Assembly (NCBI GenBank): GCA_023853785.1
Contig: JAJIRX010000886.1
Coordinates: 1 to 60,934 of the forward strand
Source: Psilocybe azurescens
Lineage: Eukaryota; Basidiomycota; Agaricomycetes; Agaricales; Agrocybaceae
Direction of reading: 5' to 3'
DNA length: 60,934 nt
Below are positions 12,918-26,180 of the stretch, piece after piece. The first letter of the stretch is position 1; the number at the start of each line of letters is the position of its first letter. The notes below the pieces were generated by a model. It saw only the letters and a list, made by a program, of their open reading frames with translations. It was not told the origin of the DNA and did not search any database. The position numbers and the translations under genes are program-made.

Positions 12918-15900
12918 TCAGTCCGACGGTGTTTTTCCGGTTGGTGGCAAACTTCCGAGCAAGTCTTTTAGCGCAGCCATTATATGATCCATTTTGGCTT
13001 CGAGATGTGCTACCTTAGATTCCATGGAAGCGTTTGTGACTTCAAGCTTCGTTTCTAATGCAGAGCTACTCGAGTGAATAGCGCTATCCAACTGTCGCAA
13101 TTTTTCCTCCAGGGCGGACATCCTGTCATTTATCGTATCCACAATGAGGGTGCCACCGTGGTCGGTGACTTCGAGGGGTACAGCTTTCTGGGCTTTGTCG
13201 CCGACAACGACTTCCGTGGACAGGTCAGACGGTGCACTGATTAGAAGGTCTTCCCTGAGTAAGAACAACGAATGCCACCATTGATGGGCAGACTCGTCAT
13301 CACTTTCAAAACGCTCGAAAGCGCATTTGGAACAGACAAAATAATCTATATGTAGAGTTTTTAATTTCACAGGTAATTAAAATCTGGATAGAAGCGCACC
13401 TCGGCAATCATGACCTACGCACACAAAGAAATCTGTGCTCAAGGAGATAGGTACAGAGCAATGCCCGCACGAGAATTTTTGCGCATTTCAGAAGCAAGGG
13501 ATATAGCAAAGGGTGCAGCAGCGGCTGACTGCGATATAACCTTTGGTTTATTTTCCTTGTCCTGTATTGTATGCCCTTCAGGTTCTTCCTGTGACGGATT
13601 AGTAGTTTCCAGCGGATCATTTTCTTTCGTGACATCTTCATTGGGAGACGGACCAGCTTGACCTGCCTTGGTGGCCAATTTGACGCAGCTAATTTTTTCC
13701 TTCTCATGAGTGAAGTCATCCTCCTCCGACGGTGTTTTTGTCTCTTGCGATATCGCTAACAAACCCTCTCCTATCGATATGAGTTCAATTTCTGTGGCTC
13801 TTTTCTCCTTTTCCCGTGGTAAGTCCGCCTTTTCTGCTTCGTCCTCATTCTGCTGCCAGTGTGTAGAGTCTCTTCCATCGGTCGCTCTCGTTTTTAAGGA
13901 CTCTTGCTCCAGTCTCTGCACCTCTTCTTCCTTTTGACGATGACGGAGACCTCTGCAGAGTGTGAATGTTGGAGACCATTTATTTCATGTTGGATATGCT
14001 GCACCACAAGCTCAGTAACGAGTAAAAATTTCCGTTCTTGCTCAGGAACCAGATGGAGGGCACAAAGCATGACGTGATGATTGAACTTGTGGTTTCCAGC
14101 ACCGTGCTCGAACTCGGTAAGGCCGTGGCAGTTCTGACATAGATCGAAATCTGAAAACATGTTGTTACCCAATGCCAAGAGTACTGCTGGAAAGTAGAAA
14201 GGTTACCTGGGCAATTAACATTAAGACACCTGTAGCGTTTCTCTTGGAGTAACACCCGCCGACATCGATCACACTGCCACCTAGACAAAAAGAAATATAA
14301 TGAGTTCCTTGACATGGTTAACACCAAATCGTAGAAAAATGTACACCACCGTGGGGAATCTCTCGAGGAATGTTCTTTCAGGTAGGTAAAGGAAAGCGAC
14401 ATCATCTGCAGGATTCCAGGTCTTCGGTACCACAGAGGGGACACTCGTTTCATCTAGAGTTTTCACGTACTCTTCCCATGTTTGATACTGCAAATAAGGA
14501 GAGGAGTCTGTCTTCACAAGAAAATCGTCGAGCATTAGGAGATCGGCGTGATCCTTGGTTAATTCTTGCTCAGTATATGGTGTTATTCCATTAGCTAATC
14601 GACCTGTTTTTGTATCCCGTCGCTTCCTGAGGAATGACCAGATGCCACCATGATAGGTAGAGATGTCTGGATTAAATTGTCCAACTCAGTTGACTTGACT
14701 GAATTCAGCGAAAGAAAGGGCCCTACTTTCTGAAGTACTCTGTTCAGTTTGAAATCTTACTGGATCGTGTCAATACTGTGGTGAGATAGAAGCTCATAAA
14801 TATTAACTACGCAGGCCTACCTTGCAATTCAGATGCTCGGTTACGAGCAACCTTTTCTATTACTCGGAAGGCCGAGGAAAAGCGAAGCCATTCTTTGGCA
14901 TCCATTGTACATTTGCGGCACATATCAGTCATTGCTAGGAATTGCTCTAACACGAGGGTGCCAAATTTAAGGATATACTACGATAAAACAGTCACTTGAT
15001 TAGCCGATTCAGAAGTATCAACTATTCGAGTACAGCAAATCAAAGATCTTACCTTTTCAGGAGCCATGTCTCCGTACAGCAAGTGAAGCGTCGATTCGTC
15101 GTCTACGATCCATTTCAAAGTCTGCAGATGGGCACGGTATACAGCGTCCTGTTCAAGGACCTTTTGCTTGACAAGCTCGCGTAGCTCCGGAGTCGATGTA
15201 GGGACACTCTGGCCTATTGGCTCACGGATAAATGCATGGTACGTAGAGTAAAACTGCCAATGGTAAAAAGCAATAGATAGGTTCTATTACTTGCCAAGAC
15301 TTCATCAAACTCCGTCAATGATCATCGCTTCAATAAAATAGAGATGTATAATACCTTTAGCCTGCATATCGGTCAAAAGTGTCATCATTCTACTAATACG
15401 TCTGCGATATATGCGAGCTTCGTATGCCCATCCTGCACATTTGAGAAGGTGTGAGTAATAAAGCGACTAAGCTTCCACCAGAAGAGCATAAAGTGCTGCA
15501 TACCTGCTGCGTAATACGCGCACCATTGAGGGAGAGTCCATCCTTTGGGTATCTGTTGTGTAAATGCATTCACTTCGTCGATAAGAATAAATCCAGAGTC
15601 ATCATCATTGATGGCTCGGGTGATATTATGCCCGTGAAGAGCGATATACTCCAACGTCCAAGAGTCAGGGTGATTGAGAGCACCCAACCTCGACAGAAAG
15701 CCGGATTTAGGAGCGACCGACGACGACGACGATGAAACGAACCGTTTAAATGTCTTGTCGGAGTTTTTCGTGAGGCCTCCCCTTCCATTTCATGTTTGAC
15801 CGATTGCTGAGATTGATGGAGGGTTGTGTGGCTCGCGAAGCGATCGAGATAAAACTCAAACAATCCGTTGACGAAAACTTTATTTTCAACGCAAAATATC

Positions 15901-17178
15901 CAGTCCTGGTGGTATATGAGCAAAGAACGCTGAGCCAAAGAACAATGAAGTAGATACCATTTCCTTCCACAGCTGTCGCAAATCCTGGACATTCAAAAGG
16001 ATCAATATTTAGGGGAATAAATGCACACACAAAAACAAACCTCATTCACTAGGCGATCACTTGGATCCGACAACGATCGAATAACTTGGTAGGGGGTGTT
16101 GATTATGGCTTGTTTCATCTGTTGTGTGTGGAAATTGAGTTTTAACTCGAACATGTCCATATTCCTTTCGCATAGAGCATCTAGTGATTGCTGGATTTCT
16201 TTCTTCACTTCATATAACTCCATATCAGACGCCATATGAATCGAGATATCATCGGAAGAAGGTCCTGCAGGGTTTGTAATGGATAAGGACGGATCCTTCG
16301 TGTCCCAAAGTAAGTTATGAAGAGTATCACTGTCGTCCATCCACGAGTGGTCGCTGAACCATAGGCCCCGAGTTGTCACGTCTAGATTCTTCTCCCAATC
16401 GTACTTTGGCGTAAACATGCAGGAAAGAACCACGTCCATCTTGAGAACCATGTTCTCGACCCTAGAAGCAACCGGAATTGAAAGTGCCTGCTGAAGATCG
16501 AGCCGGAACTTATCAAATCGGTTGGTGTGTCCTAGCATCCTATTCTTCCAATCATGGGCTTTCCAATATTTTACTGATGACTAGGTGAGCAGAAGATATG
16601 GTAAAAATCGAGTACTCTCACCGAAGCGGGCTTCTTTATAATAGGTATCGATGCTATTTCCACAAGACTTGATCTCTGTCTGCATTGCCAACAAAGTCTC
16701 GCTCAGAGTAGCGTTTGATCTGAGGGCATCTTCTCCTATTCTGTGCCGGCGACGACCGGTAAGATCGTCGATACTGTCACAGTAGATCAGCTAGAGATGA
16801 TGATGTACTAAGAATTGATTTCGTACTCCAGTAAAACGCGCATCGCATCCGTCTGCGCAAGAAAGACAGAAGTAACACGTGCATCGTTCTCCCGTCTCTT
16901 TTGCTCTAACATCACCACTGCCTTGAAGCTCACGACCACGTCTTAAGCAGGAGAAGTCAATCCTTTGGCAGGCATCATTCGGGTTTTAGTCCACACTCAC
17001 CTTTAACGATAGGATGCAGTTCAGATACCCCTTCCAACAACGGTAGGAGATTATTTGCGTGCTTGAGATAATCGCATCCATCCGAAGGTGGCGAATCCTT
17101 CATCATCGCGTGTGCTTTCTCCCATTGCTTATATTTTTCCTGAAGGACATCGAGAGGAGCATCGGCGACCATTGTCAT
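12918..17178 (-). CDS. EF-hand protein with two ZZ-type zinc fingers
   Basis: This is a multi-exon minus-strand gene. The start is probably ATG 17178 or 17172 (MVADAPLDVLQEKYKQWEK). A long helical region follows, read in pieces such as LEQKRRENDARVTSVFLAQ and DDLTGRRRHRIGEDAL. Around 15590 a canonical EF-hand loop NDDDSGFILIDE is followed by VNAFTQQIPKGWTLPQW. A first ZZ finger lies at about 14290-14080: CDRC, YRCLNVNC, DFDLCQNC and then His residues (HKFNHH). After an acidic, Glu/Lys-rich stretch (13920-13520) comes a second ZZ-like finger split by introns: CGHC, FFVCVGHDC, YFVCSKC. The last exon ends in a coiled coil (MSALEEKLRQLDSAIHSS) before the stop at 12918. EF-hands bind calcium and ZZ fingers are protein-interaction modules, often for histone tails or N-termini. 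I know this architecture as an expanded, uncharacterised family in Agaricomycetes. The direct role is unknown. Confidence 0.75.
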
Positions 17179-17901
17179 ATGTACGATGTTGAACTGAAGT
17201 TTGAAAAGGGAGCCCCGAACGCTATACGTAAAGAAAAAAGCTCTGCAAACTGTCAACTTCGTTTTGATAGGCGACTAATGAATCGTATTCGGTGATTTTC
17301 CCTCACGGTGATCAGTGGATCACCGTGAGTGAAAGAAGTTTGGGCGTAGCGCCAGAGCCAGTAGCATTTCCCGTGAATTCTATCACTGTCAGTAAACTAA
17401 TGCGAACACCTGGCAACGGGTACTACGACGATGAGCTAGCAAGGTCTTCTTTTTCCAGCAAAGTCGGAGTAACAAAAGCGCCGAGTGTAAGAGTGATCGG
17501 TTCCTATGTGGGAATTCATGATCCGCAAATCCACTGGTGCGTGCAATCGAGGCGACGGCGCTTATCAGCGAAATGATTCTCGAAAGTTCTGGAAACATAC
17601 CTGGAAACTACTTCGAAATCTAAAGTTTTTCCTGTAACTAAGTACCATATTCCGGCAGGAAGTCGAGAATGAGCTGGTCCGGTATCATTCTCCTGTAAGT
17701 GAGCATCGTTAAGATGTTCCAGCCAAAAGTTGAAAGAGTTTATCCAATATTATAATCACTGTTGGAGCAGGATATCGTACAACTAATTTACAAGAGGTAA
17801 AAGTGAACATGTGGGTAAAGAGGAAAGAAGAAAGTATATATAGGAGAAAAACAAAAAAAAATATCAAAAAGTAAGGATAGGGGGTCGTATATATGTCAAG
17901 A
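17179..17901. other. Intergenic region upstream of the EF-hand/ZZ gene
   Basis: No coding region is recognised. The stretch separates two minus-strand genes and should hold the promoter of the EF-hand/ZZ gene. It contains a perfect 12-bp hairpin at 17302-17329, described separately. Confidence 0.5.
17302..17329. repeat. Perfect 12-bp inverted repeat with 4-base loop
   Basis: CTCACGGTGATC (17302-17313) is followed by the loop AGTG and by the exact reverse complement GATCACCGTGAG (17318-17329). It lies about 125-150 bases upstream of the proposed start of the EF-hand/ZZ gene. It could be a transcription-factor palindrome, a structured 5' leader or chance; the sequence alone does not decide. 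Confidence 0.7.
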
Positions 17902-18435
17902 CTAGCCACAAACACCTTCGTCAATGACGAGGCCACAACGGCTGCACCGGACTTTCCTATCAAGGAGACAGAGACCGATTCCGAGAGGGAACCAGAAAAC
18001 AGCCGCAAGAATTCCTAAGTTGCAAATTAATGAGTCATTCACAATGATGATTCAAGGCGGATTCAAAGCTCACCGAGCAAGCCATACTGCGTGTGTGGGA
18101 CGTGCGACCCAGCTTGCAAGCAGATCATCTCCGGGTAGCCTGGGGGCAACAGCGACACGATCTGCTCGCCTGTTGCAGGGTTTACGTAGTTGTAAACTGT
18201 GGGTTGAGGGGTATTCTGAGGTTGAGTGGTATAGGATGGCCCTGGAAAGCCATTTGGTCTCAAGAGAGGCTGGGTTATGCTGGTCTTTGCATCTGTAGGG
18301 TTTAGTCTAGGAGTGTTCTCTCCAGCGTCTATAGTTGCGGGTTAGTGATGATCCCAAGTCAGACGATTCTATCTACTCACATGAACTGCCGCTCTCCGTT
18401 GCGGTATCGTAGGAAGGAGGATTCTCCAAGGGCAT
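17902..18435 (-). CDS. BRI3-like small membrane protein with PPxY motif
   Basis: Three exons are clear. Exon 1 from ATG 18435 gives MPLENPPSYDTATESGSS with a PPSY motif. Exon 2 (to 18074) is Pro/Gln/Thr-rich and includes QPTVYNYVNPATGEQIVSLL. Exon 3 (18014-17902, after an intron 18073-18015 that keeps frame) gives ILAAVFWFPLGIGLCLLDRK then a CSRC pair and a stop. The hydrophobic segment followed at once by Arg/Lys and a C-x-x-C pair is the hallmark of the C-terminal half of brain protein I3 (BRI3) and related LITAF-like endosomal proteins. The PPxY motif could recruit Nedd4/Rsp5-type ubiquitin ligases, as in other endosomal adaptors. An acceptor just upstream of the ATG (TCTGCTAG) means a short extra 5' exon is possible. 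The endosome/vacuole location is inferred from the family. Confidence 0.7.
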
Positions 18436-18649
18436 AGTAGGCGTTGGTTCACGTTGTGGTTGGTCCTTCTAGCAGATAACAGAATGGAGAGGCAGTGACC
18501 AAATCACTTCGCCTTCCAAATCAGGCACCGTCGGCAAAAGCACGTGATTTCGGCACGTGGGATCGAACGCGTTCATTTTTATTTTTTTGGAGAGGCCATA
18601 GTTGAACCTGTTCTTTCTCATCGATCTGTATCACTAAACTCTCTTCGTT

Positions 18650-20263
<1,614 letters not shown>

Positions 20264-20986
20264 TTGTATTACTCTCGCCGGTTTTTGATGGTTTCATCAC
20301 TATCATCATCATGCTCTCGCTTACCACCCACCCTAAAAATTATCATAATAATGTATCCATCCACACATACCATCCTCAACTATGGACCCTGGCGTATACA
20401 CCATCATGATCATCACCCATTGTCATTCTTCTTGGCTATCACCATCTCATCTCTTCCTCTCTCCGGCGTCCTTGTTTTCACGGCTTTTACGGCTATTTTA
20501 ATAATTATAGGTATTAATTGTGTTGTAGCTCCTCTGCTGTCATCTGGATTGGTTGTATCGAACCTCCCATATAGTTTGTGCCTTATATAGTCCCTTTGTC
20601 TTTGATACTCATGTGTAGAAAAGAAATAAACACCTAGAATGTTATGCTGGTAATCGGAGAAGTTTACCCGTTCTACGTATATCACTCATTTTTGATTGAA
20701 TTACTACTTTCTTTGTGGTGGGCCATTATTGTCGAGCTCGAGCGTCGATGTTTTACTAAATCCAAGAATAAATCGTCGTGTACATATCGCGAGTAGGAGA
20801 GTGATAATGTAGGGAGAAATACATGCGGTTTTGTACACACATATCTAGTTACGGAGTGAATACCTTTTGAATAAACAGATAGGTAGGTGTTGTATAAAAT
20901 CAATTAGGGGACGCAAATCGCGTCCCGTCTGGGCAAAGGCACTGACAAGCACAGATATATAGCCCCCAGCCTATTCCATTTGCCTT
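20264..20986. other. Convergent intergenic region
   Basis: This lies between the 3' ends of the PRMT gene (plus) and the MFS symporter gene (minus). It is AT-rich with long pyrimidine tracts and holds only short chance frames. The two 3' untranslated regions and terminators should be here. Nothing else is seen. Confidence 0.5.
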
Positions 20987-23284
20987 TCACAGCGTGTATT
21001 TGAAATCTGGATGCTGATCACCCAGCTCAATCCACGCTCGCTCTCCGCCATCACCCCTCTTCTCATCTGCGTACGGCGCGAGTATCTCCGCGCGCTTTTG
21101 TTTCTTCTGCTGGTTCCTCCAGTTCAGGTAGAGCGTGTTTATTAAGCAGAAGACGACGATGAGCACGGAGCTGAAATAAAGAAAGATCACGACGAACGAC
21201 GGAAAGATTCAGTCAGTATTCAACGGGCTTTACGCAAGACAATTCGTCAGGTTAACTCACAACGTAAGATCCATTATAGTCGTCTTCCTGAAACGGGGCC
21301 TTCCTTCGTAGGGAACCTCCACGTACTCAAGATTCCTCCCTGACATCGACAAGCTTGTTCAGAACTTCTCGCTCTTCTACAAAAACCATCGAAGGGTATT
21401 ACTCACAGCATTGGTGGCTACAAAGCCTATTGCAACACTAGTCGCTCGTCGGTAGTATGGCTCCGAGTTATTCGCCATCCAAGCGCATAGTATCGGTGCA
21501 CAGGCGTAGACGCCTGGTACAGTGAGATACAAAGACCCGTATGCCGTGAATTTATGATCAGTGCCTAAACATAGTGCGATAAAACAATGGTAAGTGCCCT
21601 CGAACAATGATTGATTTGAAGGATTGATGAGAAACTGACGCAGATACACAGCAAAAGCCAATAACAGCCAGCATCGACACAATCGCTGATGGAATACCGC
21701 GCGAGTTGTACTTATCAGAGAGGAACGCCACCAGGAAGGTGACTGAAAAAGTTTGAAATATGTCTTAGCAATCGGTAAGGTATACTTGGTAAGGATCCTA
21801 GGCTTACTGAAAAACCCTGCAGCAAATGGACCGACACTCAAAAGCTGGGATTTGTTCGGACTGAAGCCGAGCTGATTTACGATGGATGGGAGGAAGAGTG
21901 CAAGACCGTATAATGTCGTTCCGAGCATGAAGAAAATTATGAACACCAATATGACCTGGGGCGAGCGGAGCGAGCGTATGACCTCCCAGATCGAGAACTT
22001 GTCCGAAGGGTTGATAGATGGGCGATCACGTTCAAGTCGGTGCATGATGAGACTGATTATGTTGAGCAGTGATGATGGAGATGATGGAGTGATAATTAGA
22101 ATGACGGGATCTCATTGAAGATAAAAACAAACTAACTCTTTCTCCTCTTTCGTTAGGAATTTTGAATCGCGCGGCGTAGATGGCAGCAAGAAATAACCGG
22201 ACACTCCTATCAAAATAGAGAAAAGGCCTTCCTATATCCGATGAAAAACTATCAGTTATGTTCAAGGATAGAGAAATTTGAGCTTTCATACGAGAATGAA
22301 GATCCAAGCCCAACCGGGTCGTCCGCCAATTCCATTCATGTTTTGGATGCCAGCCGCAAGCAAACCCGAAAATGCACCCGACAACTGTTAAGCCATCACC
22401 TATCAAACGCAGCTCAGGCAAAGCGCATATAATTCAACTTACCGAGGCCGATGAGAAAAACAGGGCAATGCTGCGGATGATCGTATATAAATACACAAAG
22501 ATTTTTAAAAATTTCAAGCGAAAAACTCACCGCAAGGACAATTCTGAGCGCGTGTAGAACCCGGACAGATATAGTACGATGCCGGGGAACATGGGCCCCT
22601 CGACCAGCCCGAGTAATGCGCGAACAGTCACCAAGCCGCCGTAAGACGTGACCAGACCTTTCAGGTTCGCATGAGAATTGACCGAGGGTATGGATTTTAG
22701 ACGGATTTAATGCACCTTGAAGGGTGACGATGATACCCCATATTGTCAACAGTGTCGGCATGAGGCGCTGTGGCCCAACCTTTCTAAGAATCAAATTGGA
22801 AGGCAGCTCGGCGGCTATGTACGGTCTGAAAAATTGTTTGCATTGAGGTGCATTCTGACAGAAAAGAGCGGCCGGACTAACACGTAGAGAACAGTCACCG
22901 CGATTTGGTATTGGTGGTCTGTCAGGTGAAGGGACTTCTGCAGGCCCGCAACACGAGCGTTGCCTAGCAGAAAGATAATCGGCGTAAGGGATTGAAGTAC
23001 GTCATTTTTTAATATTAATGTTACCGATATTGGCACGATCCTGCAATGAAATTAAACAGTTAGCCAAACGCCAATGGAAACCAGTGCTACAGATGTGGGC
23101 TCACCAGGAATGAGAGAAGATAGAACATCGTCACTATCGGCAAAACGGTCAGATCCATTTTGCGGACCGCGCTGCGTTCGGCGCGAACATCAACGATACT
23201 CTGTTCGTACGACCGAGATGCGGTGGAGGACGTATCCTTTCCAATCGCCTCCGCGTCGCCCGCCGAGTGCGCAATCTCTGGCAT
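20987..23284 (-). CDS. MFS transporter, anion:cation symporter (allantoate permease-like) family
   Basis: It is a proton-coupled carrier of organic anions in the plasma membrane; the substrate cannot be read from sequence (allantoate, nicotinate, pantothenate and related compounds are known in the family). The start is ATG 23284 (MPEIAHSAGDAEAIGKDTSS), preceded in frame by a stop. Family signatures in order: VLPIVTMFYLLSFL, then DRANIGNARVAGLQ, then PYIAAELPSNLILRKVGP, RALLGLVEGPMFPGIVLYLS, GLFSILIGVSGYFLLPST, FSPNKSQLLSVGPFAAGFF, and the tail LGDQHPDFKYTL. The DRANIG motif is carried by a 16-base micro-exon (23040-23025). About 12 exons encode roughly 480 residues with 12 membrane segments expected. 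One C is missing from a run near 21295-21298 (GGGG on the plus strand). A short frame at 23503-23294 upstream may be a leader frame. Confidence 0.88.
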
Positions 23285-24664
23285 ACTTTCGCTTTACGTC
23301 AAGGATGAACGTTGACACTGCCTGCTCAATGGCGTCTCAGCGATTTGCTCGCTGAATGCTAGAGATGAGGGAGGTAGGGAGATGCTGAAGCCCGGGGAGG
23401 TTTCTGTAGATCGCTCGGGATTAAGAAGTCCACAAGTGTGTGGGATTGATGATGTGCTAGGCACATGTGCTTTCGGGTTTGGTCGGGAAATGTTGAAAAG
23501 CATATAAATAAGTAGACGGTTTCTTGATGCTGGGACACTTTTGATTTAGTTGGAGCTTCTCTAGATCACATATGCCTATTTAACATGGCAGAAATCTGTA
23601 GCGGGACCTGAGCATACAACCTTGTGTAGATGGAGAGTACAAGTCCGATCCCACAACATAAGCTATAAAGAGTTGTAGCACCATATAGAAAGTACAGGAT
23701 TCTCAGCGATTTTTTCGTTCCCAGCTTATAGCTTTAGAGACCAAGACAGAACCCCAGTAATCTTCTGGAATGCGCTTTGAGACGATAAGACCAACTAGAA
23801 GGCATTGACGGCACCGTGACGATGGCTATCCTCTAGCTTCGTATAGAATCCGGATTCGAAAGGAAGCCCGTATATAGCAGGAATAACTGGCTGATTGGTA
23901 GTGGAGCCTGCTGTGGCAACATCAAAGATTATGAGACCAGGTCATGGGTGCCCTCGGAGAAATCCCCATCCGAATTCCGTAGCAGGCAGGAAGATTTTGA
24001 AACCGGCAGCCAGTAATAGAAGTAGAAAAGAGTACCTTTTTCGTTAAGAGCTCCGAGGGGCCATATGAAGGCACGCTGTAGGCACATCGAGCCTACAACT
24101 GCCAACGAGGAGGTACTAGTAGTCGTCAAACACGGTGCTGACGGGCAAGTGATGAAGCCAGCAGGTTGGCGGATAGGAGCCTGTTAGCTCATCACTAAGT
24201 GGACCGATTTGGCAATTTTTGTAGTGGAGAACGAATTCCGTGACAGTACTCCGCCGACAGTCGCACAGATACACACAGTCTTGGCCACCACCACCAATGG
24301 TGCCAGCATGACACAAGGTCTGTTCTGCTTGAGAGACAAGGCTGATATTAATTTGTGATTCTTAAATAATACACTGGCTATTGCATAATTCAGAGAGGCT
24401 TAGAGTCAGGCATTTTGATCCGAAGAAGCCCCCAATTCTTTGGACATTTTTACGACTCAGACCTGCTGCTTGAAATTGAACATACGTGTACATCTACAGT
24501 TGCACTTCCAAGAAGTAAGAGCTTGTATAAACGCTTGCTAATTATATGTCACAATGATATGAAGGACTATTAAGAAATTTCTAATCCATTCTGTGATCGT
24601 GTATAAATAGTATCCAGGATTGAGCAGGACATCAAATCCTTCGATGGGAAATGGCTTGAGCCTC
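23285..24664. other. Intergenic region upstream of the MFS symporter gene
   Basis: No gene is recognised on either strand. The part next to 23284 is the promoter and leader of the symporter gene, including a 69-codon upstream frame at 23503-23294. The remainder (23.6-24.6 kb) holds only short frames without family features. Confidence 0.5.
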
Positions 24665-26180
24665 TTAAGCTTCCGAGCCAGACATATCTAGTTTCATATC
24701 AGATACTCTTGCCCTTTCCATATCATTCTCATCTCGGTGGACGATTTGCTGGAGGCGAACATGTACGCCTTCGACGTCCGAGTGCGGTGGCTTCCCGTTG
24801 AGGTACGCGCTTTGATGCTTGTACGCTCGACTTCCACCGGTAGCGGCCGTCTTATCTGTCACCCCCGACGCAAACATCATGTTTGATGCCCCTATAGTGG
24901 AAGTGTTGAATCGTTTGATATCCGTTGAGCTGCGAAGGATAATATAAGAGAAGACAGATCCCTGTGGAGATTGTTAAGAGACCCAAAAATTATTCAGAAG
25001 TTCAAAGAACGTACAATCAGAGGGGCATCTGTATATGTGCCCTCTAGGTAAGCTAACGTACAGGCGTTTTAGATGACATGCAAATTTCACGAACCGAGTT
25101 TAACCAGATGAACATGACCGAGCTTCCAGCAATGGAAGTTCCGATTAAACAAATGAGTGCCGCCGAATAAATTGCAGCTATGTAATTAATAACGTGCTCA
25201 AATGAGCATTATGATATCTCATGATGGATTTTTGTGTTTACCAGATTCCAGAATGATAGAAAGAGCATTGGCACCACGCGAAGGGCCCGATACGTAGGGA
25301 ATGACCTGACTTTGAACCTTCCATATCTTGTATGCAATGAGGACTATATCGTGGAAAAAGTTTAATTAGCCACTGTGCTAAGATGTACAGAAATTAAACT
25401 TACTTGTGCATAGCAAATTAAGAGCCAACGTTGCAACGAAGAAGTATTTCGATCGAGCAAACACGGTAGAGACTAGCACGCTGCTGCCAGGGTGTGCCTC
25501 GTTGACAGACCATGTGAACCAAACCGACATGGCTACCGAATTGGTCAGGAAAAAAAAAACAAGGCAGGGATAGTAGTGTAAAAATGTACCAAAATCAAGA
25601 ATGAAAAGTAGGATCGGAAGAATAACGACCAGATAATTACGTCCCCAGACGACAAATGTTCGGTAGACCTACATGCAGTCAGTCATCTCGAAGTAACGGT
25701 CTCAAATTAGGAGGTATTCACTAGGAGTGCGTCGGCTAAAAGAGTGGCAGAACAATATGCAGCATTCTTCGTGATATTCAAGTGCGTGTTCACGTTGGCA
25801 TAGTATGCTTCTGCTGAGCCACCTATTGACATGTTGGCTGTGAAGGCTTCAAATGCGCGGGTTAGGTCAACCACGATATGCTTTAATCATATCAGTGTGG
25901 TGTCTGAGCTTGAGTAAAGAGAACACACCAGGGTAATGAGCAAGAAATTGACTACAATACTCGCCATGAAAATTGTCGTGATCATACTACCCAAATTTCT
26001 TCGTAACATGATGCGCAGACATTGGGGGAAGACCACTAGGTAAACACCTGGCAGTGGGAGATATGACTATCAGTGCGTCACCCAGACCAATCGATGCAGC
26101 TAGCACGAACCGTAGCCCAATGTCTCGAGAAATGTTCCAAGTAGCTCAGTGGTAGGCACCGGGATCTTTCCAGGAGACAT
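24665..26180 (-). CDS. Seven-helix integral membrane protein, basidiomycete-specific family
   Basis: The start is ATG 26180 (MSPGKIPVPTTELLGTFLET). About nine short exons follow. Hydrophobic segments appear in order: VYLVVFPQCLRIML, ITTIFMASIVVNFLLITL, AAYCSATLLADALLVYRT, YLVVILPILLFILDFG, YFFVATLALNLLCT, AAIYSAALICLIGTSIAGSS, and GSVFSYIILRSS. The NVNTHLNITKNAAYCSATLL and VYRTFVVWGRNYLVV blocks match a large family of uncharacterised Agaricomycete membrane proteins. The C-terminal tail (MMFASGVTDK to MSGSEA) is charged and likely cytoplasmic. The N-out seven-helix layout resembles a receptor, but no ligand or G-protein contact is known, so a receptor role is inference. No frame fault was needed. 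Confidence 0.75.

Noticed and set aside
23294..23503. An alternative N-terminus for the symporter starting MLFNISRPNPK
   Set aside because: It ends in a stop before the conserved part and is out of frame with MPEIAHS; it is more likely a leader frame or chance.
26153..26172. A tRNA-like A box (TAGCTCAGTGG) on the plus strand
   Set aside because: It is the reverse strand of codons for TTELLG in the seven-helix protein, and no matching B box or cloverleaf arms follow within 80 bases.
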